60,786 nucleotides of DNA. It comes from Mycobacterium gordonae (GTDB lineage Bacteria > Actinomycetota > Actinomycetes > Mycobacteriales > Mycobacteriaceae). The position numbers were made by a program, and so were the translations under genes. Below are positions 34,905 to 43,818 of the stretch, one piece after another (within the stretch, counting starts at the first letter, position 1; each line of letters opens with the position of its first letter). Location of the stretch: positions 1-60,786 of the forward strand of contig NZ_LQOY01000253.1 of assembly GCF_002101675.1 (NCBI RefSeq), given 5' to 3'. The notes under the pieces were generated by a model. That model saw only the letters and a list, made by a program, of their open reading frames with translations. It was not told where the DNA came from and ran no database searches.

Positions 34905-35929
34905 CGAATGTAGGGGGCAAGTGCTGTGACGATGTCGGCCGCCGGCCCACTGCGGGCTTCCCGGTAGGCCTCGCCCGCCCACAGATTCGTCCCGTGCGGG
35001 TCCTCCATCTCGATGGCGGCCGCCCGGATCGGCTTGGTCATCTGGTGGACCTCCGGATAACCAAGTGGCGCAACGTGATCCAGCAAACGGGTGAAGTTGT
35101 TGGCCAGGCCGCGCGCGTAGCGGCCGGAGAACGCCCGGGTGACCACGGTCGAGTCGAACTCGGGATTCTTCAGCGCGACCCGGTAGGCCGGGTGGGTGCC
35201 CGCCTCGTCGGCCAGCAGCAGCGCGGTCCCGACTTGGGCGGCCACTGCCCCCCTGCGCAGCACCGCCGCGATCTGCTCGACGGTGCCGAGCCCGCCGGCC
35301 GCGATCAGCGGCACGTCGTGCGCATGGCCGATCCGGTCCAACAACTGGTGCAGCGACTCCGCGCCCGGCTCCATGTCCGGCGCGAAGGTACCGCGGTGCC
35401 CCCCGGCGGCCGGCCCCTGGACCACCAGGTTGTCCGCGCCGGCCGCGATGGCCACCCCGGCCTCGTAGGCCGAAGTCACCGTGACCGACACCAGCAGCCC
35501 CTGCGCGCTCAACATCCGGACCACATCCGGTGGCGGCGCCCCGAAGGTGAACGACACCATCTCGGGGCGTACATCGGCGACCACCTCGACTTTGCGTTGC
35601 CAGTCGTCGTCGTCGCCGTGCATCGGGTGGCCCACTTCGACGCGGTAGTGGTCGGCAACTTCTTCGAGGTCTTCGGCGTAGTACTCCAGTTGCACCCAGT
35701 CAGCGACGCTGGGTTGCGGCACGAACAGGTTGACCCCGATCGGCCCGGTCGTGGCCTTGCGCGCGGCCGCGATGTCGTCGGCGAATTGTTCCGCGGTCAG
35801 GTAGCCACCCGCGACGACGCCGAGCCCGCCGGCGTTGGACACCGCCGCCGCCAGCGCGGGGGTGCCGGGGCCACCGGCCATCGGCGCACCCACGATGGGC
35901 GCGGCAATGTCCCAGAAACCCAAAACCAT
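34901..35929 (-). CDS. Nitronate monooxygenase family flavoprotein
   Basis: 342 residues: IVGAPMAGGPGTPALAAAVS, AGGLGVVAGGYLTAEQFADD, GPIGVNLFVPQP, then NLVVQGPAAGGHRGTF and IAAGGLGTVEQIAAVLRRGA form the TIM-barrel FMN site. Family members oxidise alkyl nitronates such as propionate 3-nitronate. It sits 4 nt after pepR on the same strand and matches Rv2781c in place. Confidence 0.9.
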   Translation of the reverse strand: MVLGFWDIAAPIVGAPMAGGPGTPALAAAVSNAGGLGVVAGGYLTAEQFADDIAAARKATTGPIGVNLFVPQPSVADWVQLEYYAEDLEEVADHYRVEVGHPMHGDDDDWQRKVEVVADVRPEMVSFTFGAPPPDVVRMLSAQGLLVSVTVTSAYEAGVAIAAGADNLVVQGPAAGGHRGTFAPDMEPGAESLHQLLDRIGHAHDVPLIAAGGLGTVEQIAAVLRRGAVAAQVGTALLLADEAGTHPAYRVALKNPEFDSTVVTRAFSGRYARGLANNFTRLLDHVAPLGYPEVHQMTKPIRAAAIEMEDPHGTNLWAGEAYREARSGPAADIVTALAPYIR

Positions 35930-35933
35930 CGGG

Positions 35934-37265
35934 TTAACTTACCATCGCTCGAAGTTGTTGGGGCAGCGATCGTTTCGCCGTATATGGACCGAGGACGGCG
36001 GCCCCGTAGCGCTTGGTCAGCAGGCGCCGGGCCACCGCGTTGACCTCGTCCACGGTGACCTGCTCGATCTGTCGCAAGGTGTGTTCGATGCTGCGGTGGG
36101 CCCCGTAGTTCAGCTCGCTGCGACCGATCCGGCTCATCCGGGAGCCGGAATCCTCCAGGCCCAGCACCAGCCCGCCGCGCAGCGATCCTTTGGCGATCCG
36201 GCATTCGTCCTCGGTGATGCCGTCCCGGGCCACCGATTCCAGCACCTCGGTGGTGACCTTCATGACGTCGGCGAAGCGTTCGGGCAGGCAGGCGGCGTAA
36301 ACCGACAGCGCGCCGCTGTCGGCGAAGATGTCCAGCGACGAATACACCGAGTACGCCAGCCCGCGCGCCTCCCGGATCTCCTGGAACAAGCGGGAACTCA
36401 GGCCACCGCCCAGCGCGGTGTGCAATACCGACAACGCCCAGCGGTGCTCCCAGCCTCGCCCGGGCGTGCGCACGCCCAGCGAGACATGCGTCTGCTCGGC
36501 GTCGCGTTTGCCCAGCACCAGACCGGGGTCACCGGTCACCCGGCCCGCTCCCTTGCGCGGCGCCACGGGTCGTCGGCCGCGGACCAGGCGGGCCGCGAAA
36601 TGCCCGCGGGCCAGCGCGACGACCTCGTCATGGTCGACGTTGCCGGCGACCGCCACCACCATCCGCTCCGGGGTGTACCGGCGCTGATGAAACGAGTGCA
36701 GCTGGGAGCGCGACATCGCCGACACCGACCGCACGCTGCCGATCACTGGCCGGCCGACCGGGTGGTCCCCGAACAACGCCGTCATGAACATGTCGGCGAG
36801 CGCGTCCTCGGGGTCGTCGTCGCGCATCGCGATCTCCTCGAGGACCACGTCGCGCTCCAGTTCCACGTCCTCGACGGCGCACCGGCCGTTGAGTACCACG
36901 TCGGCGACCAGATCGACGGCCAGCGCCAGGTCGGTGTCCAGCACGTGCGCGTAGTAGCAGGTGTGTTCCTTGGCGGTGAAGGCGTTGAGCTCGCCGCCGA
37001 CGGCGTCCATCGACTGGGCGATGTCTACCGCCGTGCGGGTCGGCGTCGACTTGAACAGCAGATGCTCAAGGAAGTGCGCGGCGCCGGCCACCGTGGTGCC
37101 CTCGTCGCGCGATCCCACCCCGACCCAGACACCGACCGATGCCGAGCGCACCGCGGGCAGGTACTCAGTGACGACCCGAAGACCGCCAGGCAGCGTGGTG
37201 CGACGCACGCCTACCTTTTCCGGGGGCAGGGCGCCCCCGCTGTCAGCTGCTGACCGTCGCGGCAT
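35934..37265 (-). CDS. pepR: M16 zinc metalloprotease
   Basis: 443 residues from ATG 37265. The inverted zinc motif HxxEH lies in GAAHFLEHLLFK with the distal glutamate in ERDVVLEEIAMRDDDPEDAL; the second half carries RGLAYSVYSSLDIFADSGAL. Start is uncertain: ATG 37265 overlaps pnp by 23 nt, whereas GTG 37208 (reading VRRTTLPGG) has GGAAAAGG 5 nt upstream and avoids overlap. Homologue of Rv2782c (PepR). Downstream of pnp, the usual actinobacterial order. Confidence 0.93.
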   Translation of the reverse strand: MPRRSAADSGGALPPEKVGVRRTTLPGGLRVVTEYLPAVRSASVGVWVGVGSRDEGTTVAGAAHFLEHLLFKSTPTRTAVDIAQSMDAVGGELNAFTAKEHTCYYAHVLDTDLALAVDLVADVVLNGRCAVEDVELERDVVLEEIAMRDDDPEDALADMFMTALFGDHPVGRPVIGSVRSVSAMSRSQLHSFHQRRYTPERMVVAVAGNVDHDEVVALARGHFAARLVRGRRPVAPRKGAGRVTGDPGLVLGKRDAEQTHVSLGVRTPGRGWEHRWALSVLHTALGGGLSSRLFQEIREARGLAYSVYSSLDIFADSGALSVYAACLPERFADVMKVTTEVLESVARDGITEDECRIAKGSLRGGLVLGLEDSGSRMSRIGRSELNYGAHRSIEHTLRQIEQVTVDEVNAVARRLLTKRYGAAVLGPYTAKRSLPQQLRAMVS

Positions 37266-39492
37266 CGGCTGCTGGCGCTGCTCCGGGGTCGGCGGGGGCG
37301 GCACCCGAGCTGTCGTCGTCCGTCAGGACCAGCGAGATCTTGCCCCGCTTGTCGATGTCGGCGATCTCCACGCGCAGCTTGTCGCCGACGTTGACCACGT
37401 CCTCGACCTTCGCGATGCGCTTGCCCTTGCCGAGCTTGGAGATGTGGACCAGGCCGTCCCGTCCGGGCAGCAGCGACACGAACGCGCCGAAATCGGTTGT
37501 CTTGACCACGGTTCCGAGGAACCGCTCGCCGACCGTCGGCAGCTGCGGGTTGGCGATGGCGTTGATCCGGTCGATCGCGGCCTGCGCGGACGGACCGTCG
37601 GTGGCGCCGACGAACACCGTGCCGTCGTCCTCGATGGAGATCTGCGCGCCGGTTTCCTCGGTGATCGCGTTGATGACCTTGCCCTTGGGCCCGATCACCT
37701 CGCCGATCTTGTCCACCGGCACCTTGATGGTGGTGACCCGGGGCGCGTACGGGCTCATCTCGTCGGGCCGGTCGATGGCCTCGGCCATGACCTCCAGGAT
37801 GGTCAGCCGGGCGTCCTTGGCTTGCGCGAGTGCGCCCGCCAGCACCTGGGAGGGAATCCCGTCCAGCTTGGTGTCCAGCTGCAGGGCGGTGACGAAGTCC
37901 TTGGTGCCGGCGCACTTGAAGTCCATGTCGCCGAAGGCGTCCTCGGCACCGAGGATGTCGGTCAGGGTGACGTAGCGGGTCTCACCCTCGACATCGTCGG
38001 AGACGAGGCCCATCGCGATGCCGGCCACCGGCGCCTTGAGCGGCACCCCGGCGTTGAGCAGCGCCAGCGTGGACGCACACACCGAGCCCATCGATGTCGA
38101 CCCGTTGGAACCCAGGGCTTCCGACACCTGACGGATGGCGTAGGGGAACTCCTCGACGGGGGGCAGCACCGGGATCAGGGCCCGCTCGGCCAGGGCGCCG
38201 TGCCCGATCTCACGCCGCTTGGGCGAGCCAACCCGGCCGGTCTCGCCGGTCGAGAACGGCGGGAAGTTGTAGTGGTGCATGTAGCGCTTGGACGTCTCGG
38301 GTCCCAGTGAGTCGATCTGCTGGGCCATCTTCACCATGTCCAGGGTGGTCACGCCCAGGATTTGGGTCTCGCCGCGCTCAAACAGGGCGCTGCCGTGCGC
38401 CCGGGGCACGACGGCCACCTCGGCCGACAACGCGCGGATGTCGGTGATCCCGCGGCCGTCAATGCGGAAGTGGTCGGTCAGGATGCGCTGGCGCACCAGC
38501 TTCTTCGTCAGCGAGCGGAACGCGGCGCCGATCTCCTTCTCCCGGCCCTCATAAGTGCCCGCCAGCCGCTCGACGACCTGAGTCTTGAGCTCGTCGGTGC
38601 GCTTGTCGCGCTCGGCCTTGCCGCCGATCGACAACGCCGCGGTCAGCTCGTCGGTGGCTACCGAGGCCACCGAGTAGTAGACGTCGTCCTCGTAGTCGGG
38701 GAACGTCGGGTAGTCGCGCGTATCTTTCGCGGCTGCATCGGCCAGCTCCTGCTGGGCGGTGCACAGCGCGGCGATGAACGGCTTGGCGGCTTCCAGCCCC
38801 TCGGCGACCACGGTTTCGGTTGGCGCCTGCGCGCCGCCCTCGACCAGTTCGATGACCTTTTCGGTGGCTTCGGCCTCGACCATCATGATCGCGACGTCAT
38901 CGTCAACCTTCCTGCCGGCGACGACCATGTCGAACACCGCCCGCTCGAGCTGCTCGACGGTCGGGAAGGCGACCCAGGTGCCGTCGATCAGCGCCACCCG
39001 GACGCCGCCGACCGGTCCCGAGAACGGCAGGCCGGAAATCTGGGTGGACGCCGACGCGGCATTGATCGCCACCACGTCATAGAGGTCATTGGGGTCCAGG
39101 CTCAGGACCGTCACCACGACCTGGATCTCGTTGCGCAGGCCGTCGACGAAGGACGGGCGCAGCGGCCGGTCGATCAGCCGGCAGGTCAGGATCGCGTCTG
39201 TGGAGGGCCGGCCCTCACGGCGGAAGAACGAGCCCGGGATGCGCCCGGCGGCGTACATCCGCTCCTCGACATCGATGGTCAACGGGAAGAAGTCGAAATG
39301 TTCTTTGGGGTTCTTGCTGGCGGTGGTCGCCGACAGCAGCATGTTCTCGTCGTCGAGGTAAGCGACTACCGAGCCGGCGGCCTGCAAGGCCAGCCGTCCG
39401 GTCTCGAATCGGATGGTGCGGGTGCCGAAGCTCCCGTTGTCAATGGTGGCGGTGGACTCGAAGACGCCTTCTTCGATTTCAGTCGCAGACAT
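37243..39492 (-). CDS. pnp: Polyribonucleotide nucleotidyltransferase (PNPase)
   Basis: 749 residues from ATG 39492 (MSATEIEEGVFESTATIDNG); the ORF extends to 39723 without family sequence. Two RNase PH domains (about 20-150 and 330-560; FFRREGRPSTDAILTCRLID, PFSTGETGRVGSPKRREIGH), a KH domain with VIGPKGKVINAITEETGA and an S1 domain with TTDFGAFVSLLPGRDGLVHI. It degrades RNA 3' to 5' using phosphate. The acidic tail DDDSSGAAPADP is typical. Also called gpsI. Downstream pepR is nearly contiguous. Confidence 0.97.
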   Translation of the reverse strand: MSATEIEEGVFESTATIDNGSFGTRTIRFETGRLALQAAGSVVAYLDDENMLLSATTASKNPKEHFDFFPLTIDVEERMYAAGRIPGSFFRREGRPSTDAILTCRLIDRPLRPSFVDGLRNEIQVVVTVLSLDPNDLYDVVAINAASASTQISGLPFSGPVGGVRVALIDGTWVAFPTVEQLERAVFDMVVAGRKVDDDVAIMMVEAEATEKVIELVEGGAQAPTETVVAEGLEAAKPFIAALCTAQQELADAAAKDTRDYPTFPDYEDDVYYSVASVATDELTAALSIGGKAERDKRTDELKTQVVERLAGTYEGREKEIGAAFRSLTKKLVRQRILTDHFRIDGRGITDIRALSAEVAVVPRAHGSALFERGETQILGVTTLDMVKMAQQIDSLGPETSKRYMHHYNFPPFSTGETGRVGSPKRREIGHGALAERALIPVLPPVEEFPYAIRQVSEALGSNGSTSMGSVCASTLALLNAGVPLKAPVAGIAMGLVSDDVEGETRYVTLTDILGAEDAFGDMDFKCAGTKDFVTALQLDTKLDGIPSQVLAGALAQAKDARLTILEVMAEAIDRPDEMSPYAPRVTTIKVPVDKIGEVIGPKGKVINAITEETGAQISIEDDGTVFVGATDGPSAQAAIDRINAIANPQLPTVGERFLGTVVKTTDFGAFVSLLPGRDGLVHISKLGKGKRIAKVEDVVNVGDKLRVEIADIDKRGKISLVLTDDDSSGAAPADPGAAPAADAATVSS

Positions 39493-39826
39493 AACGTCAG
39501 TGCGGCCTCTCTGGTTATTCAGCTGTTTCGCGGGTGCATGCGCGAGCAAACCAGGGAGCAGTGTCTGAATGCGGCTACGGCCATCGATCGAAGCTGCCGA
39601 CCTGCCCCAGATCCTGGGAGCCCGGCAGCCACTACCGAAGACCGCCCGATACAGGGCTGCTTCCCGTGACTCGCATGGCGACTCGCTGGAACGGTGCGCG
39701 CGGATCTGCGCGAACCGCACCAAGGTGCTCGGACCGAACTGGCCCAGAACGCCCTCACTCTACACCGAGCTAACTCATGGGATGAGAAAGATGGGGGCGG
39801 AACCCGCCTTTGAGTGCGTCCGACCT
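39493..39826 (-). promoter_or_regulatory. pnp upstream region with candidate -10
   Basis: This 334-bp spacer precedes pnp. TAGAGT at 39757-39762 (minus strand) fits TANNNT and would give a 5' leader of about 260 nt, long enough for structure-based control; no convincing -35 is seen. No coding gene is supported. Confidence 0.3.
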
Positions 39827-40363
39827 CTAGTTCCGGGGTGCACTACTGATGTCCTCCACGCACACGGCGAACCGCCGCTGGGAGTACGTGTAACCCAGGC
39901 CGCTGGCGCACTGGTCCACCGAGACCGGTGGATCGAGATCTTTGAGGATCTGGGTGGCCCGCTGACGGTTGGGCACCGTGGCGTCATTGCAGTCGACGCG
40001 GAACGGGTCGGCGATGTGGTGCGGATCCACACTCATACAGCCCCCGATCACCCAGTCGATGTCCAGGCAGACGGTGTTGTTGGCGCCGCTGATCGAGTTG
40101 TGGGTCGAATACGACGAATCGACGTCAGCGGGGCACTGGCCCCGGTCCTGTACGACTGCGACAACCTTGAAGTTGGACGCCGGGCTTCCGCACGGTGCCT
40201 TGGCAGCCTGCGGCTGGGCGGCCGTGCCACCGAGTTCCAGGCAGTCCCCCACTGTGAATTCGCTGAGGTCGGAGCCGCTTTTCCCCGACGAACACCCGGT
40301 CACCGCACCGATGAAGCCCGCCGCGATGGCGGCTAATACGGCGCCTGACGCGCCACGGGTCAG
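39827..40363 (-). CDS. lppU: Lipoprotein LppU-like, unusual start
   Basis: The mature part (about 155 residues) has several cysteines (VGDCLELGGTA, APCGSPASNFKVVAVV, CLDIDWVIGGCMSVDP, VDQCASGLGYTYSQRR). A lipobox VTGC is preceded in frame by a hydrophobic signal (GAVLAAIAAGFIGA). The only usual start codon, GTG 40303, is inside the lipobox and would delete the signal. The first possible initiator that keeps it is CTG 40363, whose bases overlap the rpsO TGA as CTGA. So the start is proposed but uncertain. Position corresponds to Rv2784c. Confidence 0.75.
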   Translation of the reverse strand: MTRGASGAVLAAIAAGFIGAVTGCSSGKSGSDLSEFTVGDCLELGGTAAQPQAAKAPCGSPASNFKVVAVVQDRGQCPADVDSSYSTHNSISGANNTVCLDIDWVIGGCMSVDPHHIADPFRVDCNDATVPNRQRATQILKDLDPPVSVDQCASGLGYTYSQRRFAVCVEDISSAPRN

Positions 40364-40629
40364 CGGCGCAGACCCAGCCGCTCGATCAGCGAACGGTAAC
40401 GCTCCACGTCGACCTGGGTCAGGTACTTGACCAGCCGCTTGCGGCGGCCGACGAGCAGCAGCAGGCCGCGGCGCGAGTGGTGGTCGTGCTTGTGCACCTT
40501 GAGGTGCTCGGTGAGGTCGGCGATGCGCTTGGTCAGCAGCGCGATCTGCGCCTCCGGCGATCCGGTGTCGGTCTCGTGCAGACCGTAGGACTTCAGAATT
40601 TCTTTTTTCTGCTCGGCAGTAAGCGCCAC
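40360..40629 (-). CDS. rpsO: 30S ribosomal protein S15
   Basis: 89 residues from GTG 40629 (VALTAEQKKEILKSYGLHET). GGAG lies 8 nt upstream, so the ORF's longer 111-codon reading is rejected. DTGSPEAQIALLTKRI, LKVHKHDHHSRRGLLLLVGR and RRKRLVKYL are S15 hallmarks for 16S rRNA binding. lppU begins at its stop. Confidence 0.98.
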   Translation of the reverse strand: MALTAEQKKEILKSYGLHETDTGSPEAQIALLTKRIADLTEHLKVHKHDHHSRRGLLLLVGRRKRLVKYLTQVDVERYRSLIERLGLRR

Positions 40630-40713
40630 GAAAACATCTCCATCAATAGGTCCGCGATCAGGATTTAACGGCGCGGCCACCGCGAACCGCAGCACGCGCC
40701 GATGTCGTCGGGC

Positions 40714-40741
40714 AGTCTAGCAGGGCGTTGCGCTAAGTCAG
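40714..40741 (-). promoter_or_regulatory. Sigma-A-type promoter of rpsO
   Basis: Minus strand: CTGACT (-35) at 40741-40736, 16-nt spacer, TAGACT (-10) at 40719-40714 with an upstream TGC extension. It overlaps the ribF stop and would give a leader of about 80 nt before GTG 40629. Confidence 0.5.
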
Positions 40742-41701
40742 CAGGCCGCGGGTCCGCTCGGTGTCCCTGCCGATCTCCTCGACCAGGTCGTCGATCGAGT
40801 CGTACTTCTGCTGGCCGCGGATGCGCGCGACGAAGTCCAGCGCCACGTGCTGGCCGTACAGGTCGGCGGCGGTGTCCAGGACGAAGGCCTCCACGGTGCG
40901 GGTGCGCCCGGAGAACGTCGGATTGGTGCCGACGGACACCGCGGCCTGATAGCGCTCGCCGGGAGTGACGGTGCCGGTGACCGGTCCGTGCCCGAGCACG
41001 GTGAACCAGGCCGCGTATACGCCGTCAGCGGGAATGGCCGAATACATCGGCGGCGCGACGTTCGCGGTGGGAAAGCCCAGCTCGGCTCCGCGGCCGTAGC
41101 CGCGCACCACGACACCCTCGACCCGGTGCGGCCGGCCCAGCGCCTCGGTGGCCGCCAGCACGTCGCCGGCGTCCACGCAGGACCTGATGTAGGTGGAGGA
41201 GAAGGTCACGGTCTCGTTGCTGTGGTGTTCGGAGAGCAGGGACATCGCCTCCACCGCGAACCCGAACCGGTCGCCGGCCTTACGCAGGGTGTCGACGTTG
41301 CCGGCCGCCTTCTTGCCGAAGGTGAAGTTCTCCCCCACCACCACCTCCACCACGTGCAGGTGCTCCACCAGCAGTTCGTGGATGTAGCGGTCGGGGGTGA
41401 GCTTCATGAAGTCGGTGGTGAACGGCATCACCAGGAACACGTCGATGCCCAGGTCCTCGACCAGTTCGGCGCGGCGGGTGAGTGTGGTCAGCTGCGCCGG
41501 GTGGCTGCCCGGGTACACGACCTCCATCGGGTGCGGGTCGAAGGTCATCAGCACCGACGGCACGCCACGGGCCCGGCCCGCCTTCACCGCATGCGCGATC
41601 AACTCGGCGTGCCCACGGTGCACGCCGTCGAAGACCCCTATGGTCAGCACACATCTGCCCCAGTCCGTGGGGATCTCGTCCTGACCGCGCCACCGCTGCA
41701 C
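40733..41701 (-). CDS. ribF: Bifunctional riboflavin kinase/FAD synthetase
   Basis: 322 residues. The N-terminal nucleotidyltransferase has TIGVFDGVHRGHAELIAHA and VVVGENFTFGKKAAGN, followed by STYIRSCV; the C-terminal flavokinase has GRGAELGFPTANV and VSVGTNPTFSGRTRTVEAFV. It turns riboflavin into FMN and FAD. GTG 41701 has a TAGGCT box 7 nt upstream, a leaderless promoter. It is divergent from sirR, with 77 nt between starts. Confidence 0.96.
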   Translation of the reverse strand: MQRWRGQDEIPTDWGRCVLTIGVFDGVHRGHAELIAHAVKAGRARGVPSVLMTFDPHPMEVVYPGSHPAQLTTLTRRAELVEDLGIDVFLVMPFTTDFMKLTPDRYIHELLVEHLHVVEVVVGENFTFGKKAAGNVDTLRKAGDRFGFAVEAMSLLSEHHSNETVTFSSTYIRSCVDAGDVLAATEALGRPHRVEGVVVRGYGRGAELGFPTANVAPPMYSAIPADGVYAAWFTVLGHGPVTGTVTPGERYQAAVSVGTNPTFSGRTRTVEAFVLDTAADLYGQHVALDFVARIRGQQKYDSIDDLVEEIGRDTERTRGLLT

Positions 41702-41708
41702 GACCGCA

Positions 41709-41714
41709 AGCCTA
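41709..41714 (-). promoter_or_regulatory. -10 element of ribF (leaderless)
   Basis: TAGGCT on the minus strand, 7 nt before GTG 41701. The same bases contain a TTAGGC half-site similar to the sirR operator arms. Confidence 0.5.
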
Positions 41715-41748
41715 ATCGTCGACGCAACCGGCCCGCCCAGCCGCCGCT

Positions 41749-41767
41749 TTAGGCGCGGGTTGCCTAA
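41749..41767 (+). promoter_or_regulatory. DtxR/MntR-type palindromic operator of sirR
   Basis: TTAGGC-N7-GCCTAA is a perfect 6+6 palindrome over 19 bp, the size and arm type of DtxR/IdeR boxes (TTAGGTTAG...). It lies immediately upstream of sirR and overlaps the proposed -10 TAAGAT (41765-41770), so binding of the metal-loaded regulator would block its own transcription. Confidence 0.65.
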
Positions 41768-41770
41768 GAT
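41765..41770 (+). promoter_or_regulatory. -10 element of sirR (leaderless)
   Basis: TAAGAT ends 8 nt before GTG 41779, placing transcription start at or beside that codon and favouring it over GTG 41773. Confidence 0.5.
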
Positions 41771-41778
41771 TTGTGGTT

Positions 41779-42483
41779 GTGAGGGCTGACGACGAGCCTG
41801 GTGGGCTCACCCAGGTTGCCCAGGACTACTTGAAAGTCATTTGGACGGCGCAGGAGTGGTCTCCGGACGGGGCTCCGCAGAAGGTGAGCACCAAGATGCT
41901 GGCCGAGAAGATCGGGGTGTCGGCCAGCACCGCATCGGAATCGATCCGCAAACTGGCCGAGCAGGGACTCGTCGACCACGAGAAGTACGGCGCGGTGACG
42001 TTGACCGAGTCCGGTCGGCGGGCGGCGCTGGGAATGGTGCGCCGTCACCGTCTGCTGGAGACGTTCCTGGTCAACGAACTCGGTTATGGCTGGGACGAGG
42101 TGCATGACGAGGCCGAGGTGCTCGAGCACGCGGTGTCGGACCGACTGGTCGCCCGTATCGACGCCAAGCTGGGTTTCCCGCGCCGCGACCCGCACGGCGA
42201 CCCGATCCCGGCCACCGACGGCCAGGTTCCGACGCCCCCCGCCCGCCAGCTGTGGGCCTGCCGCGACGGCGACACCGGGAAAGTGGCCCGCATCTCCGAC
42301 GCCGACCCGGAGATGCTGCGGTACTTCGACAGCGTCGGGATCAACCTGGACTCGCAATTGCGGGTGCTGACCCGGCGCGAGTTCGCCGGGATGATCTCGG
42401 TGGCGGTGTCGTCGGGGGACGGCGCGGCAACGACCGTGGAGTTGGGCAGCCCGGCCGCGCGGGCAATCTGGGTCGTCGGCTGA
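41779..42483 (+). CDS. sirR: DtxR/MntR-family metal-dependent regulator
   Basis: 234 residues from GTG 41779. Winged helix at about 5-70 (QDYLKVIWTAQEW, STKMLAEKIGVSASTASESI), dimer and metal-binding region at about 70-140 (MVRRHRLLETFLVNELGYGW, DEVHDEAEVLEHAVSDRL) and an FeoA-like C-terminus (LWACRDGDTGKVARI). The metal ligands fit Mn(II)- or Fe(II)-sensing members; which metal is not decided by sequence. Homologue of Rv2788 (SirR). The palindrome at 41749-41767 suggests autoregulation. Confidence 0.93.
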   Translation: MRADDEPGGLTQVAQDYLKVIWTAQEWSPDGAPQKVSTKMLAEKIGVSASTASESIRKLAEQGLVDHEKYGAVTLTESGRRAALGMVRRHRLLETFLVNELGYGWDEVHDEAEVLEHAVSDRLVARIDAKLGFPRRDPHGDPIPATDGQVPTPPARQLWACRDGDTGKVARISDADPEMLRYFDSVGINLDSQLRVLTRREFAGMISVAVSSGDGAATTVELGSPAARAIWVVG

Positions 42484-42503
42484 GGACGGGGGTCTTGGAT
42501 TCG

Positions 42504-42562
42504 CCGACTCTGAAAATTGGCAGACAAAGTTCGAGTGGGGCCATCCGATTTTTCAGGGTCGG
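42504..42562. terminator. Bidirectional hairpin between sirR and fadE21
   Basis: CCGACTCTGAAAA pairs with TTTTTCAGGGTCGG with one mismatch (about 13 bp) around a loop of about 30 nt that itself may pair (TTGG/CCA). It lies 20 nt after sirR and 17 nt before the convergent fadE21 stop. Confidence 0.5.
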
Positions 42563-42579
42563 TGCGGCGTTACGGCGGT

Positions 42580-43815
42580 TCAGCTCGAGAGCAACCCCTT
42601 GGCGATGTGCGTCACCTGGACCTCGTTGCTACCGGCGTAGATCATCAGCGACTTCGCATCGCGCGCAAGCTGTTCCACCCGGTACTCCGCCATATAGCCG
42701 TTGCCACCGAACAGTTGCACGGCATCCATGGCGACATCGGTGGCCGCCTCCGAGGAGTACAACTTGATCGCCGACGCCTCGGCCAGGGTCAGCGGTTTGC
42801 CGGCCCGCTGGCGCTCGATGGTGTGAAAGACCATGTTCTGGACGTTCATTCGGGCGATCTCCATTCGGGCCAGCTTGAGCTGGATCAACTGGAACTGGCC
42901 GATGTTCTTGCCCCACAACGTGCGGCTCCTCGCATAGTCCACGCACAGTCGGTGGCATTCGTTGATGATGCCCAGCGCCATCATCGCGATGCCGATGCGT
43001 TCGGCGGCGAAGTTGGCGCGGGCGCTCTCCCGCCCGTCGCCGTCGCTGGGGTTTTCGCTCTCGCCCAGCAGCCGGTCCGGGCTCAGCCGTACGTTGTCGA
43101 AGAACAACTCACCCGTCGGCGAGGACATCATGCCCATCTTCTTGAACGGCTTGCCCTGGGTGAGGCCGGGCATGCCGGAGTCAAGCACGAAGACCAGCAC
43201 CGGGCGGTTGCGTTTGTCCCGCGTTGAACCGTCGTCCAGCTTGGCGTAGACCACCAGCACGTCGGCGTACGGCCCGTTGGTGATGAACGTCTTCTGACCG
43301 TTGAGGATGTAGTCCTGCCCGTCGCGCTTGACGTAGGTCTTCATGCCGCCGAACGCATCCGAACCCGAGTCGGGTTCGGTGATGGCCCACGCCGCGATCT
43401 TGTTGAGCGTCATCAGGTCCGGCAGCCAGCGTTCCTTCTGCGCCAGTGTGCCGCGACTCATGATGGTCGCCGCACCCAGGCCCAGGCTGACCGACGCGGT
43501 GCTCAGCAGCCCGATGCTCACGCGGGCGATCTCGGACACCAGCACGGCCATCATCGAAGCTTGGGCGGCCATGCCGCCGGATTCGTCTGCGCCGTCCTGC
43601 TTTTCGTCTGTGCCCGCGCGTTCGCGATCGAGCATCTTCTTCACCGATTCCGCGGCCAGCGCGTCCAGGCCGAACTGGCTGAAAAGTTTGCGCGCGATCG
43701 GATACGGCGCCATCTCGCCGGTTTCCAGGGCATCCAGATTAGGGCGGATCTCCTTGTCGACGAACTGACGGACGGTGTCGCGCACCATCAGATCGGTGTC
43801 GGACCAGTCGATCAC
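42580..43815 (-). CDS. fadE21: Acyl-CoA dehydrogenase FadE21
   Basis: 411 residues. MIDWSDTDLMVRDTVRQFVD, AITEPDSGSDAFGGMKTYVK, YILNGQKTFITNGPYADVLV, GRESARANFAAERIGIAMMA, RTLWGKNIGQFQLIQLKLAR and QLFGGNGYMAEYRVEQLARD define a full-length acyl-CoA dehydrogenase. It starts 3 nt after ltp1, forming a two-gene unit as at Rv2790c-2789c. It may act with Ltp1 on the same acyl-CoA (inference). Confidence 0.93.
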   Translation of the reverse strand: MIDWSDTDLMVRDTVRQFVDKEIRPNLDALETGEMAPYPIARKLFSQFGLDALAAESVKKMLDRERAGTDEKQDGADESGGMAAQASMMAVLVSEIARVSIGLLSTASVSLGLGAATIMSRGTLAQKERWLPDLMTLNKIAAWAITEPDSGSDAFGGMKTYVKRDGQDYILNGQKTFITNGPYADVLVVYAKLDDGSTRDKRNRPVLVFVLDSGMPGLTQGKPFKKMGMMSSPTGELFFDNVRLSPDRLLGESENPSDGDGRESARANFAAERIGIAMMALGIINECHRLCVDYARSRTLWGKNIGQFQLIQLKLARMEIARMNVQNMVFHTIERQRAGKPLTLAEASAIKLYSSEAATDVAMDAVQLFGGNGYMAEYRVEQLARDAKSLMIYAGSNEVQVTHIAKGLLSS

Positions 43816-43818
43816 GTG

